64,000 nucleotides of DNA, taken from Ampelocalamus luodianensis. Lineage: Eukaryota > Streptophyta > Magnoliopsida > Poales > Poaceae. A program made the translations under genes and the position numbers. This document shows, in pieces, positions 30,839 to 41,392 of the stretch. The notes below the pieces were generated by a model. The model saw nothing but the letters and a program-made list of their open reading frames with translations, made no database searches and was not told where the DNA came from. Where the stretch lies: positions 17,918,001 through 17,982,000 of the forward strand of contig CM070633.1 in assembly GCA_036346255.1 (NCBI GenBank), written 5' to 3'. How positions within the stretch are numbered: position 1 is the stretch's first letter; each line of letters begins with the position of its first letter.

Positions 30839-33220
30839 TGTAATACCCGAATGTTTCTACGGAAGGAGAGTAAACGAAAAGGGGTTTTTCTGTAATACTC
30901 CAACTTATTGTAATGAAGGAAGCAGTGAAAAGAGAAACTAAACTTTAGACGAGGAAAATCTGCAATTCTTTGACAAACTGGCTTGGGCTTTGGCCTAGGA
31001 GGCCCATGAGGGCCGCCACTAATAAAAGGAGGGGAAACCCTAGCCCACCACTGTAGCACGCATTTCTACAGTGTTCCGCCGCCGCTACAGTGTGCCCCCT
31101 CCTTGCACTCCGTTGCTCTCTCTTGGTGGTGCTCTCCCATTGCTGTCGGCCAAGGAGAAAGGTGGAGGGAGAGAGGAGAAGTAGAGGAGATGAGTATCTA
31201 GCGGGGGTATTTCAGCGGGCACGCGTGTCTCCAAGGGTAACGATTGCCGGTTGTTGTTGTTTGATTAGTCGTAGAAGTGAAACCGATTAAATTTGATTAG
31301 ATCAAAGTCTGTCTGTTGGAAATTCAATTCTGTCCAGTAGTTTGCGCGGCTGTTTTCGCAATCTTAATTGCCGAATAAGAGGATCCCATCTCCTAGAGTA
31401 TTGTAGGTTTTGTTCTTAGCTTTCGGTGGCCGCCAAGAACACTAAATTCCGACTTTCGAGTCAAAAGTTATGATAGATTTATTATCTGCTGTCCAGAATC
31501 CTGACGAGAATTAGCAGTCTCTGTATAGGTTGATATATGGCCTAGTTAGAGGGTGATTCAGAGGTCTTGCCCATAACAAATTTTGAAGGTGATATCACTA
31601 GCTTTCAGGATTGATAAAGAACACCTCATTTGGATTTATAGATCAAAAGTTATGCACTTTGCATTGTGACTGTCCAGATTGTAGGTCAGTCTGTCCAGAT
31701 TGTATGTCAGTTTCTATCTTTAGTTTTGACCCGTGTGCCACTTTTTGTTAAAGGCAAAATATGAATGTCGTGCCAACTAGGTTATTGTAGGTAATTTCAT
31801 AACCTTTTCATATTGTTAAAGAACACTCAATTCGGAGTTGTAGTTTAAAAGTTATGGACGTTTTAGTTCTGCTGTTCTAATTGCTCAGTCAGATTCTGTT
31901 CTGCTGTTTCGTTTGACAGTTAGCAATTTAGTTTGGCCGAATTGGGTTATATCGTCGACTACAAAGTTGTATATATATTTGTTAAGCTCGTGTAGGATCT
32001 GGGCTCATCTCTTTTGGAGTCCCAGATCATTAGTTTTGGTCTTTACCGTGCTGCTGTCCTGATGGGATTCCATGTTGCTGCTGGAATTTCAGATTCGGGT
32101 TATGACTATGTTTTGGGTGTGCAAGAGGGTAGTGTAGAATATTAATTCATGATGGGCTCTATGTTGTTCTTATTTCGGTTATTTAATTGTTTAGGCCGCG
32201 AGTATACGGGTTTGGGAGCGCCATCGTTGTTCGCTAACGCGCCGCAACGCGAAGGCAAGTACTTTGTTGGTTTTAAGTCTTGTGATTGTGAATGTTTACA
32301 TGAATATGATGTGACATCTTGTGATACCTGAAATGCTGAATTGGTTATGTTCTATCAATATGTGGAGTAAATGCCAAAAGATGATATTAGCATTGTTCAT
32401 GTTCATATCATGCATCCTTTTATTCATGCTATGTCCACGGAGTGGACTGTAAGTCCCACCATTCCAATGTGGGCGTGTTTGGACATTGTCATGTCCGCCC
32501 ACGGAGTGGATTGAAAGACCCATCAATTCCGGTATGGGCACGTAAGACCCATCAATTCCAGTATGGGCAGCTTTGGACACCTATATGAAACGTTCTTCAT
32601 ATAGGACTTGGATCCCGCACTTTTGTTAAGGTGCGGGCTTAAATGAACACCGACGGTGTGTCACTCGCTATACCAGTATAAGCATGTGTGCAGTCCATCC
32701 TTGAGTACATTCATTCATGCCATGCATTCCTAAGTTTTCATTCGATGTATGCTCATATTCTCTTATGATGATGACTTGTTCATATGTGTGTTATGTCCCT
32801 TTATTGTACTTGCTTGAGTCGTGGACTCACTCTTGCGTTGTTTGTTTATTTTAGGTAACCCCGATGTTGGCTCACTTGGGAGGGAGTAGACACGCACTAC
32901 TTGTTCACATCATCCAATTCATGTTCAAGATTAAATTTAGTTCTATCTTACATTCGTAAATGATGAACTGTAATAATAAATTTATAATTGGTGAAAGAAG
33001 GATACCTTCTCCACATTGATGTTGAATTATTACTGCATGTGAACTTTCATTATCAATGAACTGAAATAAATAGATTAGATGGTGAAGGAAGGATACCTTC
33101 ATCATGTCTTGGTTGTTTTGATACTATCATTAGTTGAATTTATTCAAATTCTTCCGCATTATGGATGTATGTTAGATGTTTTAGGTGACATCTTGGCTTC
33201 CGAATAGCCAGGGTGTTACA
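30839..33220 (+). mobile_element. 3' LTR of element C (2382 bp)
   Basis: TGTAATACCCG...GGGTGTTACA followed by the target duplication ggcgg. Leader landmarks: donor 31237, acceptor 32194, exon 2 at 32195-32254 (60 nt), GC donor 32255, acceptor 32854. Hairpin array at 32432-32683. Confidence 0.92.
32432..32683 (+). repeat. Hairpin array in the 3' LTR of C
   Basis: Same chain as at 16611-16860. Single-base changes inside loops (CCGG to CCAG) and a shortened GAACACC/GGTGTG stem distinguish it from the 5' copy. Confidence 0.85.
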
Positions 33221-33225
33221 GGCGG

Positions 33226-34219
33226 GCTACCTAGGGGTGCAGTTACTGTTCATGTGAACAGTAATCCATGGCATTAGTCCCATCCCCTTAGTTCTATTAG
33301 ATGTGTGGCTCCTCATCCCCTATTTAAGGAGGCCGCATCCCCTCTAGTTTTCTTGGATTTTGTTTAGTTAAAAGTTAGCTTCATAGCAACTTCGTGTATT
33401 GGCTTGTGTCGACTAGACCAACCATAATACCGCTTCAGAATCCCAACTCAATTAAATATTTCAATCCTATTTGCCAGATTGCTTATTATCTTATTCTTGC
33501 GTGCTTCTTCGGTGTATGCAGGAATCGACCTTCGTGGTCAGGTCAACCGGGTATTCGTGCACGGTTGATAACGACTTGTCAATCAGTTCAGCGATTGCGT
33601 GGTTTTGAGCCTTGCGTGTTCATAGCCAGGATCGTGAGAGTTGAGCGACACCTACCGGACTTATCGTTCTCATCGAAAGATCTGGCCAACAATAGGACCT
33701 TCGGGTTCATCAATTTTCTTATGAATTCGATATATTGAGAATGAACTATCTTGATTCGAAGTTTCTTGTGATATTCAATTGTATTTTCTAAGTCTTGGAC
33801 TCACGCTTGTTTATTTAATATTTTAGGTGAACGATGATGTCGGCATACTTTGGGGATAAAGTAGGACATGGTAATTTTGCACTTGAGAAGCACTTCACTC
33901 CGCACATGATTCATTCATTTTGGAATTGTAATAATCGACTAGGTTATGGTTCCTTTAGTTCCTCACGGTCGATGTTATTGCTAGTTGATGATTTGGTATA
34001 TCCAGATGCATTCTTGATAATGTTCCACTTGAATTAAATGTTATATACCGGAATTAGTGCTTAAATCCTTGCTAAAAATATGTTAATTAATGTATAAAAA
34101 TTGTTTTGTGATAAAGTTTAGCTGCCATTAGATGTTGATTTGTTGAGAAAATTTTATAGTGATGTTTGGTGTTAGTAGTTTAGGTTGCATCTTAGCTTCT
34201 GCATAGCTAGGGTGTTACA
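33226..34219 (+). mobile_element. Element E, 5' LTR, right part
   Basis: It continues LTR E after the C insertion and ends GGGTGTTACA before a primer-binding site. It has its own TATA-like CTATTTAAGG (about 33339-33348), a near-perfect palindrome at 33243-33264 (TTACTGTTCA-TG-TGAACAGTAA) and a candidate acceptor TGTATGCAG (about 33512-33520). It then rejoins the family at the GGACTCAC...ATTTTAGGTGAAC acceptor near 33800-33830. The 14560-33780 part, minus C, therefore looks like extra promoter-type sequence between the hairpin array and the last acceptor. Confidence 0.65.
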
Positions 34220-35120
34220 GTTGGTATCAGAGCGGGTTTTAGGTCTGTGGTGAATAGGTTAACAACCTAGGTAACTTAATTTGCTGAAATTTATTAAATG
34301 GTTAATTAACCTAAAACTTGACACACTGGTGCACAGTAGGATGGGATGGGTCAAGCAATACATTCCTGTTTCCATTATGTCGCATTGTTAATCTATGATA
34401 TGATATGATCATCCATATCTATAAATTTATTCTATGATTGTTGTGAGATAATCTTGTATACTCAAAATTGATTATATTGGTTATGTGTGATGATAGTTGT
34501 TGTTGAGAGATTGAGATCGTGGTTGTGGCCCTAGGCTTTGCCAGGTTGCACCACCGTTTGTGGTATGGGAATAGGGAAGTAGTTACCCCGAGTACCATAG
34601 TTATTTATGTTGAGGGTGAGTTTCTTTAGAAAGGTCGTTCTCTTCCTTGAGTTTGAAATTGGCCAATTCTTATCCAGCTGTTGTTGATGAATTTCTCTCG
34701 GGTTAGTGGTTCATTGCAGTTGACGGGTTTCGATAGGTCTCTAATTGATCCCTGAGACATTTATTGTTTTTCTGACTGTTGAATTGCTTTTTCTACTCGT
34801 CATCGTTGTTAATTGGTGAGATTAATACCTCCATGGTTGTTCCATCTTTTTTATTGGAAAAAATGACTCATTCATTCGTTTGATATTTTGGATAATGAAA
34901 GCTTTCTTTTGCAAGTTCGTTAACATATCGAAGCTTTGGACTCTATATATTTCTGTTGGATTATTCCGAGTGTTGAAGTTTAATGCATCTCGTTTCTAAA
35001 AGATAGTATTAAACCTCTTTTGTGGTGTCTTGATGTGTTTAAGAGGAAGATGGTAATCACTAAGATTAATTGATAAGGTATGAATTATCGAGATGGGACT
35101 TTGTGTGGTGCATAACTAAT
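34220..35120 (+). mobile_element. Element E internal fragment
   Basis: About 900 bp alignable to the start of the internal regions of C, D and F (for example the block at 34500-34620). Similarity ends near 35120, at the position corresponding to GGTGCATAA in D (about 21836). The remainder of E and its 3' LTR are not found in the window. Confidence 0.75.
34222..34233 (+). promoter_or_regulatory. Primer-binding site of element E
   Basis: TGGTATCAGAGC two bases after the LTR end, followed by GGGTTTTAGGTCTGTGG, a slightly diverged form of the family sequence. Confidence 0.9.
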
Positions 35121-35563
35121 TTTCAGCAAGACAGCAAGACCAAGGGTGTCTAAACCAACCATTAACCCACGTTGTAGTTCGATTCACATGAATACCAACA
35201 ACACAAACCAATAGGTGATAGATCTATCTTACCTCGACATCACCGGTGTTGATGGTGAGGTAGCCAAGGCCGAGGTCAGTGGAGAGCTAGCCGGGGTCAC
35301 GCATGACAGGGGAGGAGGAAGAGGGGAAGGCAGCATCACCGTAGTTGTGGCACGATAGTGACACTGCACAAGACACTCTTGTCGTAAGAGTGTCTTATGG
35401 AGTGAACCATGGTGTCACAACTGGCGGCGATGGGAAGAAGGGCAGCATTAGTGATGGGGTTGGGCAGTGGTGTTGAGGGTCAGGGGCACTCGGGTGGGGA
35501 GGGGAACGGGTGAGAGTAAGGGTGATGGGGAGTGGCGAGTTAGGGCACAAACCCTAGCAGGCT
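35121..35563. other. Unclassified 440 bp between element E and the CACTA-like element
   Basis: GC-rich and gene-like in composition, with G-rich repeats, but no frame I recognise. It contains a perfect 11-bp hairpin, AAGACACTCTT/AAGAGTGTCTT with a 5-nt loop, at 35370-35396. It may be the outer part of the CACTA-like element or captured host sequence. Confidence 0.4.
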
Positions 35564-36969
35564 CTTACTAATAAAGAGTGATACTTATCACTGACGGTTC
35601 CATAATAGAACCGTCTGTGATATGAGACACCCGTTCGTGATATGAGACACAGACGGTTCCATAATAGAACCATCAGTGATATGATCTCATATCACGAATG
35701 GTTCTATTATGAAACCGTCTGTGATATGCTTTAACTATGACACATATCACACAAGGATATTTGTTCCACTAAACCGTCTGTGATATATAGTTCAACATAT
35801 AATATAGTAACTTCACATCCAAACTAGAATTTTTTTTTTTTTTGGAATTTACATATGGCCAAACAGCATAGCCAATCGCTTCTTACAAAGATTTAAAAAA
35901 GTAGAAACTTAAATAAACAAAGTTTTTCTAGTGGCGGAGGTAGGCTGCTATCTCTGTGTTCAAAACTTCGTAGGCGGCGGTGTCGGCATCGGACGATTTG
36001 TGATAATCAGCGAACGAAGCCCGAAATGTGTCCACCTGCTAACGTGCTCGTTCGAGTGTCCCCCGAAGACCCTTGGACTATTTAATCAAGAAGAATTGAG
36101 CCCATAGGTTCTCTTCCCTTGCTTGAGGGGTCTTGGCTTGGTCGATTTGGTCACCCGTCGCCTCGATTAAGCAGTCCAAGTGACGGCAAGCCTCCTGGAG
36201 ATGTGCAACGTCATTGAGAGGACCACATCGATGACGCGGTACACTCACTTGAAGTGGGAGATCACCTGGAAGATGTGGCGAGGAGGATTTCAAGATGGCG
36301 GAAGGTGGCCTTCACCTGCTCCGATAAATCCTCAGGGAGAGGAGTGAGGACATTGTTGAAATAGTGTCCTTCCACGACATCCACCAATGTACGACTGGAG
36401 AGGTGCTCGTACAGTACGGCTAGGAAGGCCATCAATGCCCGTGATAAGGAAATAGAAGAGGAAGCCATTTCTGCTTTAAAAGTATATATTGTAGAGTTTA
36501 TATGTGGGGATGATCATCTTCGATAGCGAATGATCCTTTTTATAAAATAAGGAATAAATTCGGCGCGAGAGACGAAGAGACACATCAGGGAGCCGAAGCG
36601 ACATTGATGCGATGAAGAGACGCATCGGTGATGACGGCGATGAAGAAACTCATCGGGAACTGTAGCGATATTATCATAGACGGTTATAATTAAAAACCAT
36701 CTGTAAAGTCTACAATTATCACAGACGGTTCGTGTTAAGAACTGTTTGTGAAAAATCACAGATGGTTGTTTGTTGAAAACTGTCTATGATACTTCACAGA
36801 CGTTTTCATCATGTACCGTCTATGATATTACCTCTTCACAGACGGTTTTAGCACAGCTAGTAACACAGTCGGTCTCTAAATCAAAACCGTCTGTGATTGC
36901 ATGTAATACATACGGTTTTGGTCAACCGTCTGTGATGAGGCGTGCAGTATTAGCCTTTTTGTAGTAGTG
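35564..36969 (-). mobile_element. CACTA-like non-autonomous DNA transposon
   Basis: The right end reads TTTTTGTAGTAGTG at 36969, the inverted form of the CACTACTACAAAAA terminus of En/Spm transposons. Both sides carry many subterminal copies of AACCGTCTGTGAT and its inverse (35584-35800 and 36664-36935), as expected for CACTA elements. The left terminus is not canonical: CTTACTAATAAAGAG near 35564 may be its eroded form. No matching 3-bp target duplication was found. The right flank is Copia RNase H sequence, but the left flank is not, so the left junction is probably rearranged. Confidence 0.7.
36078..36468 (-). pseudogene. Small ORF pair inside the CACTA-like element, frameshifted
   Basis: An ATG at 36468 opens MASSSISLSRALMAFLAVLY and continues through a Leu/Val-rich helical segment. 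The frame closes at 36262. An overlapping frame (36293-36078) continues with PRHRCGPLNDVAHLQEACRH and ends ENLWAQFFLIK. The two look like one protein of about 130 residues split by a frameshift near 36280. I recall similar hypothetical proteins in rice CACTA-type non-autonomous elements, but I cannot assign a function. It is not a transposase. Confidence 0.5.
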
Positions 36970-37110
36970 TTTCCTGCTACACCAAGAAATAGCACCTCCT
37001 GCTAAAGTAAATAGATAATCATAAGTTTATTTTCGGTCATCCGGATCCCCTTGCCAATTAGCATCAGTATAACCCTGCAGCTGAAGATTATGACCACTAA
37101 AACATAATGA
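36970..37110 (-). pseudogene. Copia RNase H fragment
   Basis: The minus strand encodes GYTDANWQGDPDDRK, then after a stop YLFTLAGGAISWCSRK. This is the Copia RNase H active-site region: the YTDADWAG-type Asp and the SGY.F...G..SW block. It is cut right after SWCSRK by the CACTA terminus. Confidence 0.85.
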
Positions 37111-37417
37111 ATAATCCATAGTTACTTTGACATAACGCATTACATATTTGATTTGTTTCTAGTGCTCTTCCCAAGGATTCTTTTGATATCTATTAAGAAT
37201 TCCAATGGTATGGTTAAGGTCAGGTCGTGTAAATAATATAGCATACATAAGATATCCCAAAGCTGAAGAATAAGGAATACCGTTTATTCTACCTTTTTTT
37301 CTCAGGAGTTTTTGAACATAATTCCTCACTGAGTTTAATCCCCTTTACAATAGGTACATTAACAGATTTGCTGTTTTCCATAGAAAATTGTTTTATAACG
37401 CTTCGGAGGTATGCCTT

Positions 37418-37990
37418 TTAGGATAACCCAAGAATCCTTTTATTCCGAACTCTATTTATTTCAACTCCTAATACAAAGGAAGCTTCTTCCATATCTTTCA
37501 TATCAAAATTAGAAGACAACCAAGCTTTCACTTCTATTAATATATTTTTATCATTAGCAGCTATGAGAATATCATCAATATATAAAGACAGTAAGAAAAA
37601 ACAATTACCCATAACTTTTATATATATGCAATGATCACCTTTCATCATTGAAAAAACATATGACGTGATAGCATTATAAAAAAGAATATACCATTGACAT
37701 GAAGCTTGTTTAAGATCATAAATTGATCTATTCAACTTGCAAACCTTATTTTTATTTTCTTTTTCTCTAAAACCTTATGGTTGTCTTATATATATTTCCT
37801 CCTCCAAAAGACCATTAAGAAAAGCAGTTTTAGATTCCATTTGGTGGAGTTTAAGATCATAATAAACTGTCAAAGCAATAATAATGCGAATTGAAGTAAA
37901 TTTTGTATCAGGAGAAAAGGTTTCCACAAAGTCAATACTTTCCCTTTGTGTAAAGCCTTTAGCAACAAGTCTAGCCTTATATTTTTTCAC
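37418..37990 (-). pseudogene. Copia reverse transcriptase region
   Basis: The N-terminal part lies in 37775-37990: KARLVAKGFTQRESIDF, then a typical ETFSP...LKLHQMESKTAFLNG motif. The C-terminal part lies in 37418-37735 and has SIYDLKQASCQW and the catalytic YIDDILIAAND (family consensus YVDDML). The two parts are in different frames with about 40 bp between them. The carboxylates of the active site are retained, but the frame is broken. Confidence 0.9.
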
Positions 37991-38656
37991 TAAACCTACT
38001 CATTAAATTTCGTTTTAAAAATCCATTTACAACCTATGGGTTTACGGTTGTTTGGTAGATCAACAAGTTCTCAAACTTTATTCTTTTTCATCGAGTTTAA
38101 TTCTTCTCGCATTGCTTTCACCCATAGTTTTGATTTTGAGTAGCTTATTGCTTCTTTATAAGTCTTTGGTTCCTCCTCTAAATCTGAAATTTTAGAGTGA
38201 ACTTCCCCCAAGAACAAGTAATGATCATCTAGATATTAGGGTGTACAAAAATTCCTCCCACTTCTCCTAAGCATGTTAGTGTTGGGAGTTTGATTTGTAT
38301 TTTCTTCAAGAGTTGAACCTCCTTCAGTGCGAGAATTAATACCAGATGTATCCATCTGTGTTTTCAGTGGAGTTGCCAGTAATTCCACCCTCGCCTGTTT
38401 AGCACGGCGACATGTGTTTTGATCTAAAAATATTGCATCCCTGCTTTCAACTAGTTTATCCTTTTCCTAATCATAAAACCTGTACCCTTCTAATTCCAAA
38501 GAATAACCAATAAAAATTCCTATCGTGCTTTTAGGCTACAATTTTGTACGGTTTTAATTTGGCACTCTTAATTGTGCATTACAACTCTAAACAGCTAAGT
38601 GGCGAAGTGAGGGTTTTCTTCCAGTCCACAATTCATAAGGAGTGACTGTCACAGCC

Positions 38657-39139
38657 TTAGATGGCGAATGATTTAATAAATAAACAATAATATGTATCTT
38701 CACCCCAAAAAGATAAAGAAAGATCTGAATAAGCCATCATATACCTAACTATATCCATAAGTGTTCTATTCCTCCGCTCATCAACAGCATTTTGTTGCGG
38801 AGTGTAAGTTATGGTATAATGATGAATAATTCCATGCTCTTTACAAAAATCATTTAATATTCCTAAAGTGTATTCTCCTCCATAATCAGTTCTCAAAACT
38901 TTGACCTTTCTATTCAATTGATTTTTCACTCCAGTTTTAAATATCTTGAATACATCAAATCCTTCTGACTTATGTTTAATAAGATACACATAACCAAATA
39001 TAGAATAATCATCAATGAATGTGGTAAAATACATCTTTTGACCTCTAGTGGGAGTAGACATCTCACCACAAATATCAGAATGAATAATGACAAGAGGCTC
39101 ATTAGATCTTTCTGCCTTTGGAAAAGGCACACAGGTCAT
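38657..39139 (-). pseudogene. Copia integrase core region
   Basis: This 160-codon frame contains the rve-type core: the first Asp in IIHSDICGEM, the second in VLRTDYGGEYT, and the Glu in ERRNRTLMDIVRYMM after TPQQNAVD. The spacing fits a D,D(35)E integrase. The frame is the best preserved part of this element but is separated by stops from the protease and reverse transcriptase. Confidence 0.9.
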
Positions 39140-39631
39140 CTTACCCGTTATACATGCCTCACAAATACCAAAATCATCCCACTTAAAATGCAGAATTCCA
39201 GAATTAATAAGCCTCTTAATTCTGTTTTTAGATATGTGACCAAGTCATAAATGCCATAAATAAGATTCTGAGCATGCGTTCCTATCATTAGTATTCCTTA
39301 CTATGGAGTTATTTTCACCAACTAAGTAATCAATATTTTCCTCATTTGATAGTTCATCAAGAAAATAAAGACCTTCTTAACGAGTTCTAGTGTGCACTAA
39401 TTTTCCACTTAGCAATATTTTAACTCTTCCTTTTCTAAATAGTATATCACAACCAATAGATTCTAACTAAGCAACAGAGATTAAATTCCTTCTCATGCTA
39501 GGTGAATATAAAGTATCCTGTAATAATAATTTTCCTCCATTGGGGAGTTCTAGGACAAAATTTCCAATTTCAAGTACAGTAGCTTTAGCATTAGTGTCCA
39601 AAAAGACATATCTATTTCCCATCGAAATTGT

Positions 39632-39817
39632 TCACATAGAAGTAAAAGCTCTATTATCTTTAGTAATATGAGATGTGGCACCAGCATCGACAACCCAACT
39701 ATTTGAAAAAGTAGTAGTAAATAAAGATTCAGTGCATATAAAAATATTAGACATATCGTTAGGCGATGAATTGTCTTTACACTCAACTCGTTGATTGTTT
39801 TGATTTTTTTTGCTCAT
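39632..39817 (-). pseudogene. Copia protease N-terminal region
   Basis: It contains SWVVDAGATSHITKDNRAF, the Copia protease signature, in which the usual D-(T/S)-G reads D-A-G. The Gly and following ATSH are kept. It overlaps by frame change with the nucleocapsid segment to its right. Confidence 0.8.
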
Positions 39818-40677
39818 TCTGCTTATTCTTTTTCATGTAGTCAGCTCTGAAATTTCCATACTGACCACAGTTATGACACTTGAAATTCTTGTACTTATCA
39901 TTTCTCTGAACTGAGTTATAATTTCCACGATTATCCCGATCGCGTTTCTTGTTAAGCTTTTCTCTCAAATCACCATTAGGCTTCATTTTTTTGCCAATTC
40001 CATTTATTAATACATTTTTCCTCTCCAAGGTGTAACTCAGAATTGTGAGTATTTCTTTCTTTTCCCTGAGAGGGCTTTCTATCTTCTTCCATAAGCAAAT
40101 GATGCCTTAGAGTGCGCATATTGAATATCCTCTCAGAATGACAGAAAGATATCTTAAAATGTTCCCATGAATTTGGCAAAGAGTTTAGAACAACCATAAC
40201 CTACACTTATTCAGAAAATGATAGCCAACATTTTTTAATTCCACTTCTAAAATAGAGAGTTTATTGAGATGCTCATTAATAGAAGTGCTATAATACATCT
40301 TGGTGGAGAGAAAACGATTAACAAGATTAACCACTTTAATAAGAGATACTTCACCAAAATCTTGTCCCAGATTACGCATTATTTTTCGCGTATTTTGTTC
40401 ACCCTCATACTCAGCAGCTAAAGAATTAGTCATTGATTCCAACATAAAAGTGCGAGCCGTTTATTATCCCTTGTCTAATTTTCATATTGTTCTGTATAAT
40501 TTTCTTTTTCCTAAACAATGTTTTTTTTTCTGGCTCTTCCGGTTCGTTTTTTTCTATTACATAATCAATGTTTTCAGTAGAAAGCAAAAACGTGAATTTT
40601 CTTTTCCAAATAGTGAAATTTGAGTCATCCAATTTGCAAGATCGAAATAGTTTAGAAAAAATACTGTTGGTTGCCAT
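39783..40677 (-). pseudogene. Copia gag with damaged zinc knuckle
   Basis: It starts with ATG at 40677 (MATNSIFSKLFRSCKLDDSN, then WKRKFTFLLST), typical of Copia gag (UBN2 family), and continues through three overlapping frames (40426-40677, 40185-40445, 39976-40197). The nucleocapsid segment at 39783-40028 carries CHNCGQYGNFRADYMKK. The CCHC pattern has lost two ligands: His is Asn and the last Cys is Tyr. It is therefore non-functional. Confidence 0.82.
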
Positions 40678-41218
40678 TACGAGATACCTGAATATGTAGT
40701 ACTTCAGATCGGAGAAACAAAAATAATAATATCACTGCCTTCTTTCCGCGTTGCGTACAACAACGCCCGATATCCTCTCCTCGATCAGCGTGCATGAAAA
40801 AAAAAACAGAAGTGGCACGTGGATGCAATTGGCTGGGCATTCTTCTTTTCGCATTGCGTACAACAACAGGATGCAAGCGGCTGGGCGGATGCAGGCCTCC
40901 TGTGTTGGACGCACGCCAACTGAGGATGTTGGGATGTAGCGGACGCATGCCTGCAAGGCGGACACAAGTGGCATGGCAGGCGCATGCCTCGTGTGCTGGA
41001 TGAAAAAGTCGACTGAAGACGAAGGAACGCAGCGGAATTCCTTCACGGCGTCCAGACCCAGGACGAAGAAAACGCTAGCTGTGTTTTGACGGACAAACAA
41101 CGATGTCGCTTTTGATGCGACGTCCATGAACGAGATGAGCCAAGTCGATGACTCGAAGTTGCTTCTGGCATGGACGTCCGCCGTGCGTGTTGCCTCTGAA
41201 CCTCCGTTCTGACACCAA
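40678..41218 (-). mobile_element. Copia 5' leader and primer-binding region
   Basis: About 540 bp between the LTR and the gag start. The primer-binding site, next to the LTR at about 41206-41217, reads TGGTGTCAGAAC on the minus strand, differing at two positions from the initiator-Met complement. The leader is GC-rich with CATGCC/GGCATG-type repeats and gives several spurious overlapping frames. Confidence 0.65.
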
Positions 41219-41392
41219 TGTTAGGTTTACTTCAAACCCTAGATTGATTTTTTGTTGAGGCGATTTGGTCTACCCTCTATTCCTCTGTCTTTTCCGTGGT
41301 GCCGCTCACAATTGTATTCCGAGGCTAGAGGGTAGATACCTATTTACAGACTCCTCTTCCAGGTGTTACAAAGTAATCCACTTGTTTTCGGT
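41219..41392 (-). mobile_element. Copia 5' LTR fragment
   Basis: Minus strand end ...AAACCTAACA at 41219, followed by the primer-binding site. Only 174 bp remain because element F is inserted at 41393. The sequence before F is tcggt (41388-41392), its candidate target site; the matching copy is not visible. Confidence 0.7.

Larger units (their letters stand above)
15017..33220 (+). mobile_element. Element C, complete non-autonomous LTR retrotransposon (split by D)
   Basis: Both LTRs are present (15017-17396 and 30839-33220) and the five-base target duplication ggcgg flanks them. Removing D (18425-27488) and one copy of its target site leaves an internal region of about 4.4 kb. No frame there exceeds about 100 residues and none resembles gag, protease, reverse transcriptase or integrase, so C must have moved with proteins supplied in trans. 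This fits the large non-autonomous partners of RIRE3/RIRE8 (Spip/Squiq-like; family identity is inferred). Confidence 0.9.
36970..41392 (-). mobile_element. Truncated Copia-type LTR retrotransposon
   Basis: Domains run on the minus strand in the Copia order: gag, protease, integrase, reverse transcriptase, RNase H. The 5' LTR begins at 41219 and is cut at 41392 by element F. At the other end the element is cut inside RNase H at 36969 by the CACTA-like element. Many stops and frameshifts break the polyprotein, so it is inactive. Confidence 0.88.

Noticed and set aside
33243..33264. Palindrome TTACTGTTCA/TGAACAGTAA as a bacterial-type operator or terminator
   Set aside because: The window is plant nuclear DNA. 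The palindrome is part of LTR E and has no run of T after it.
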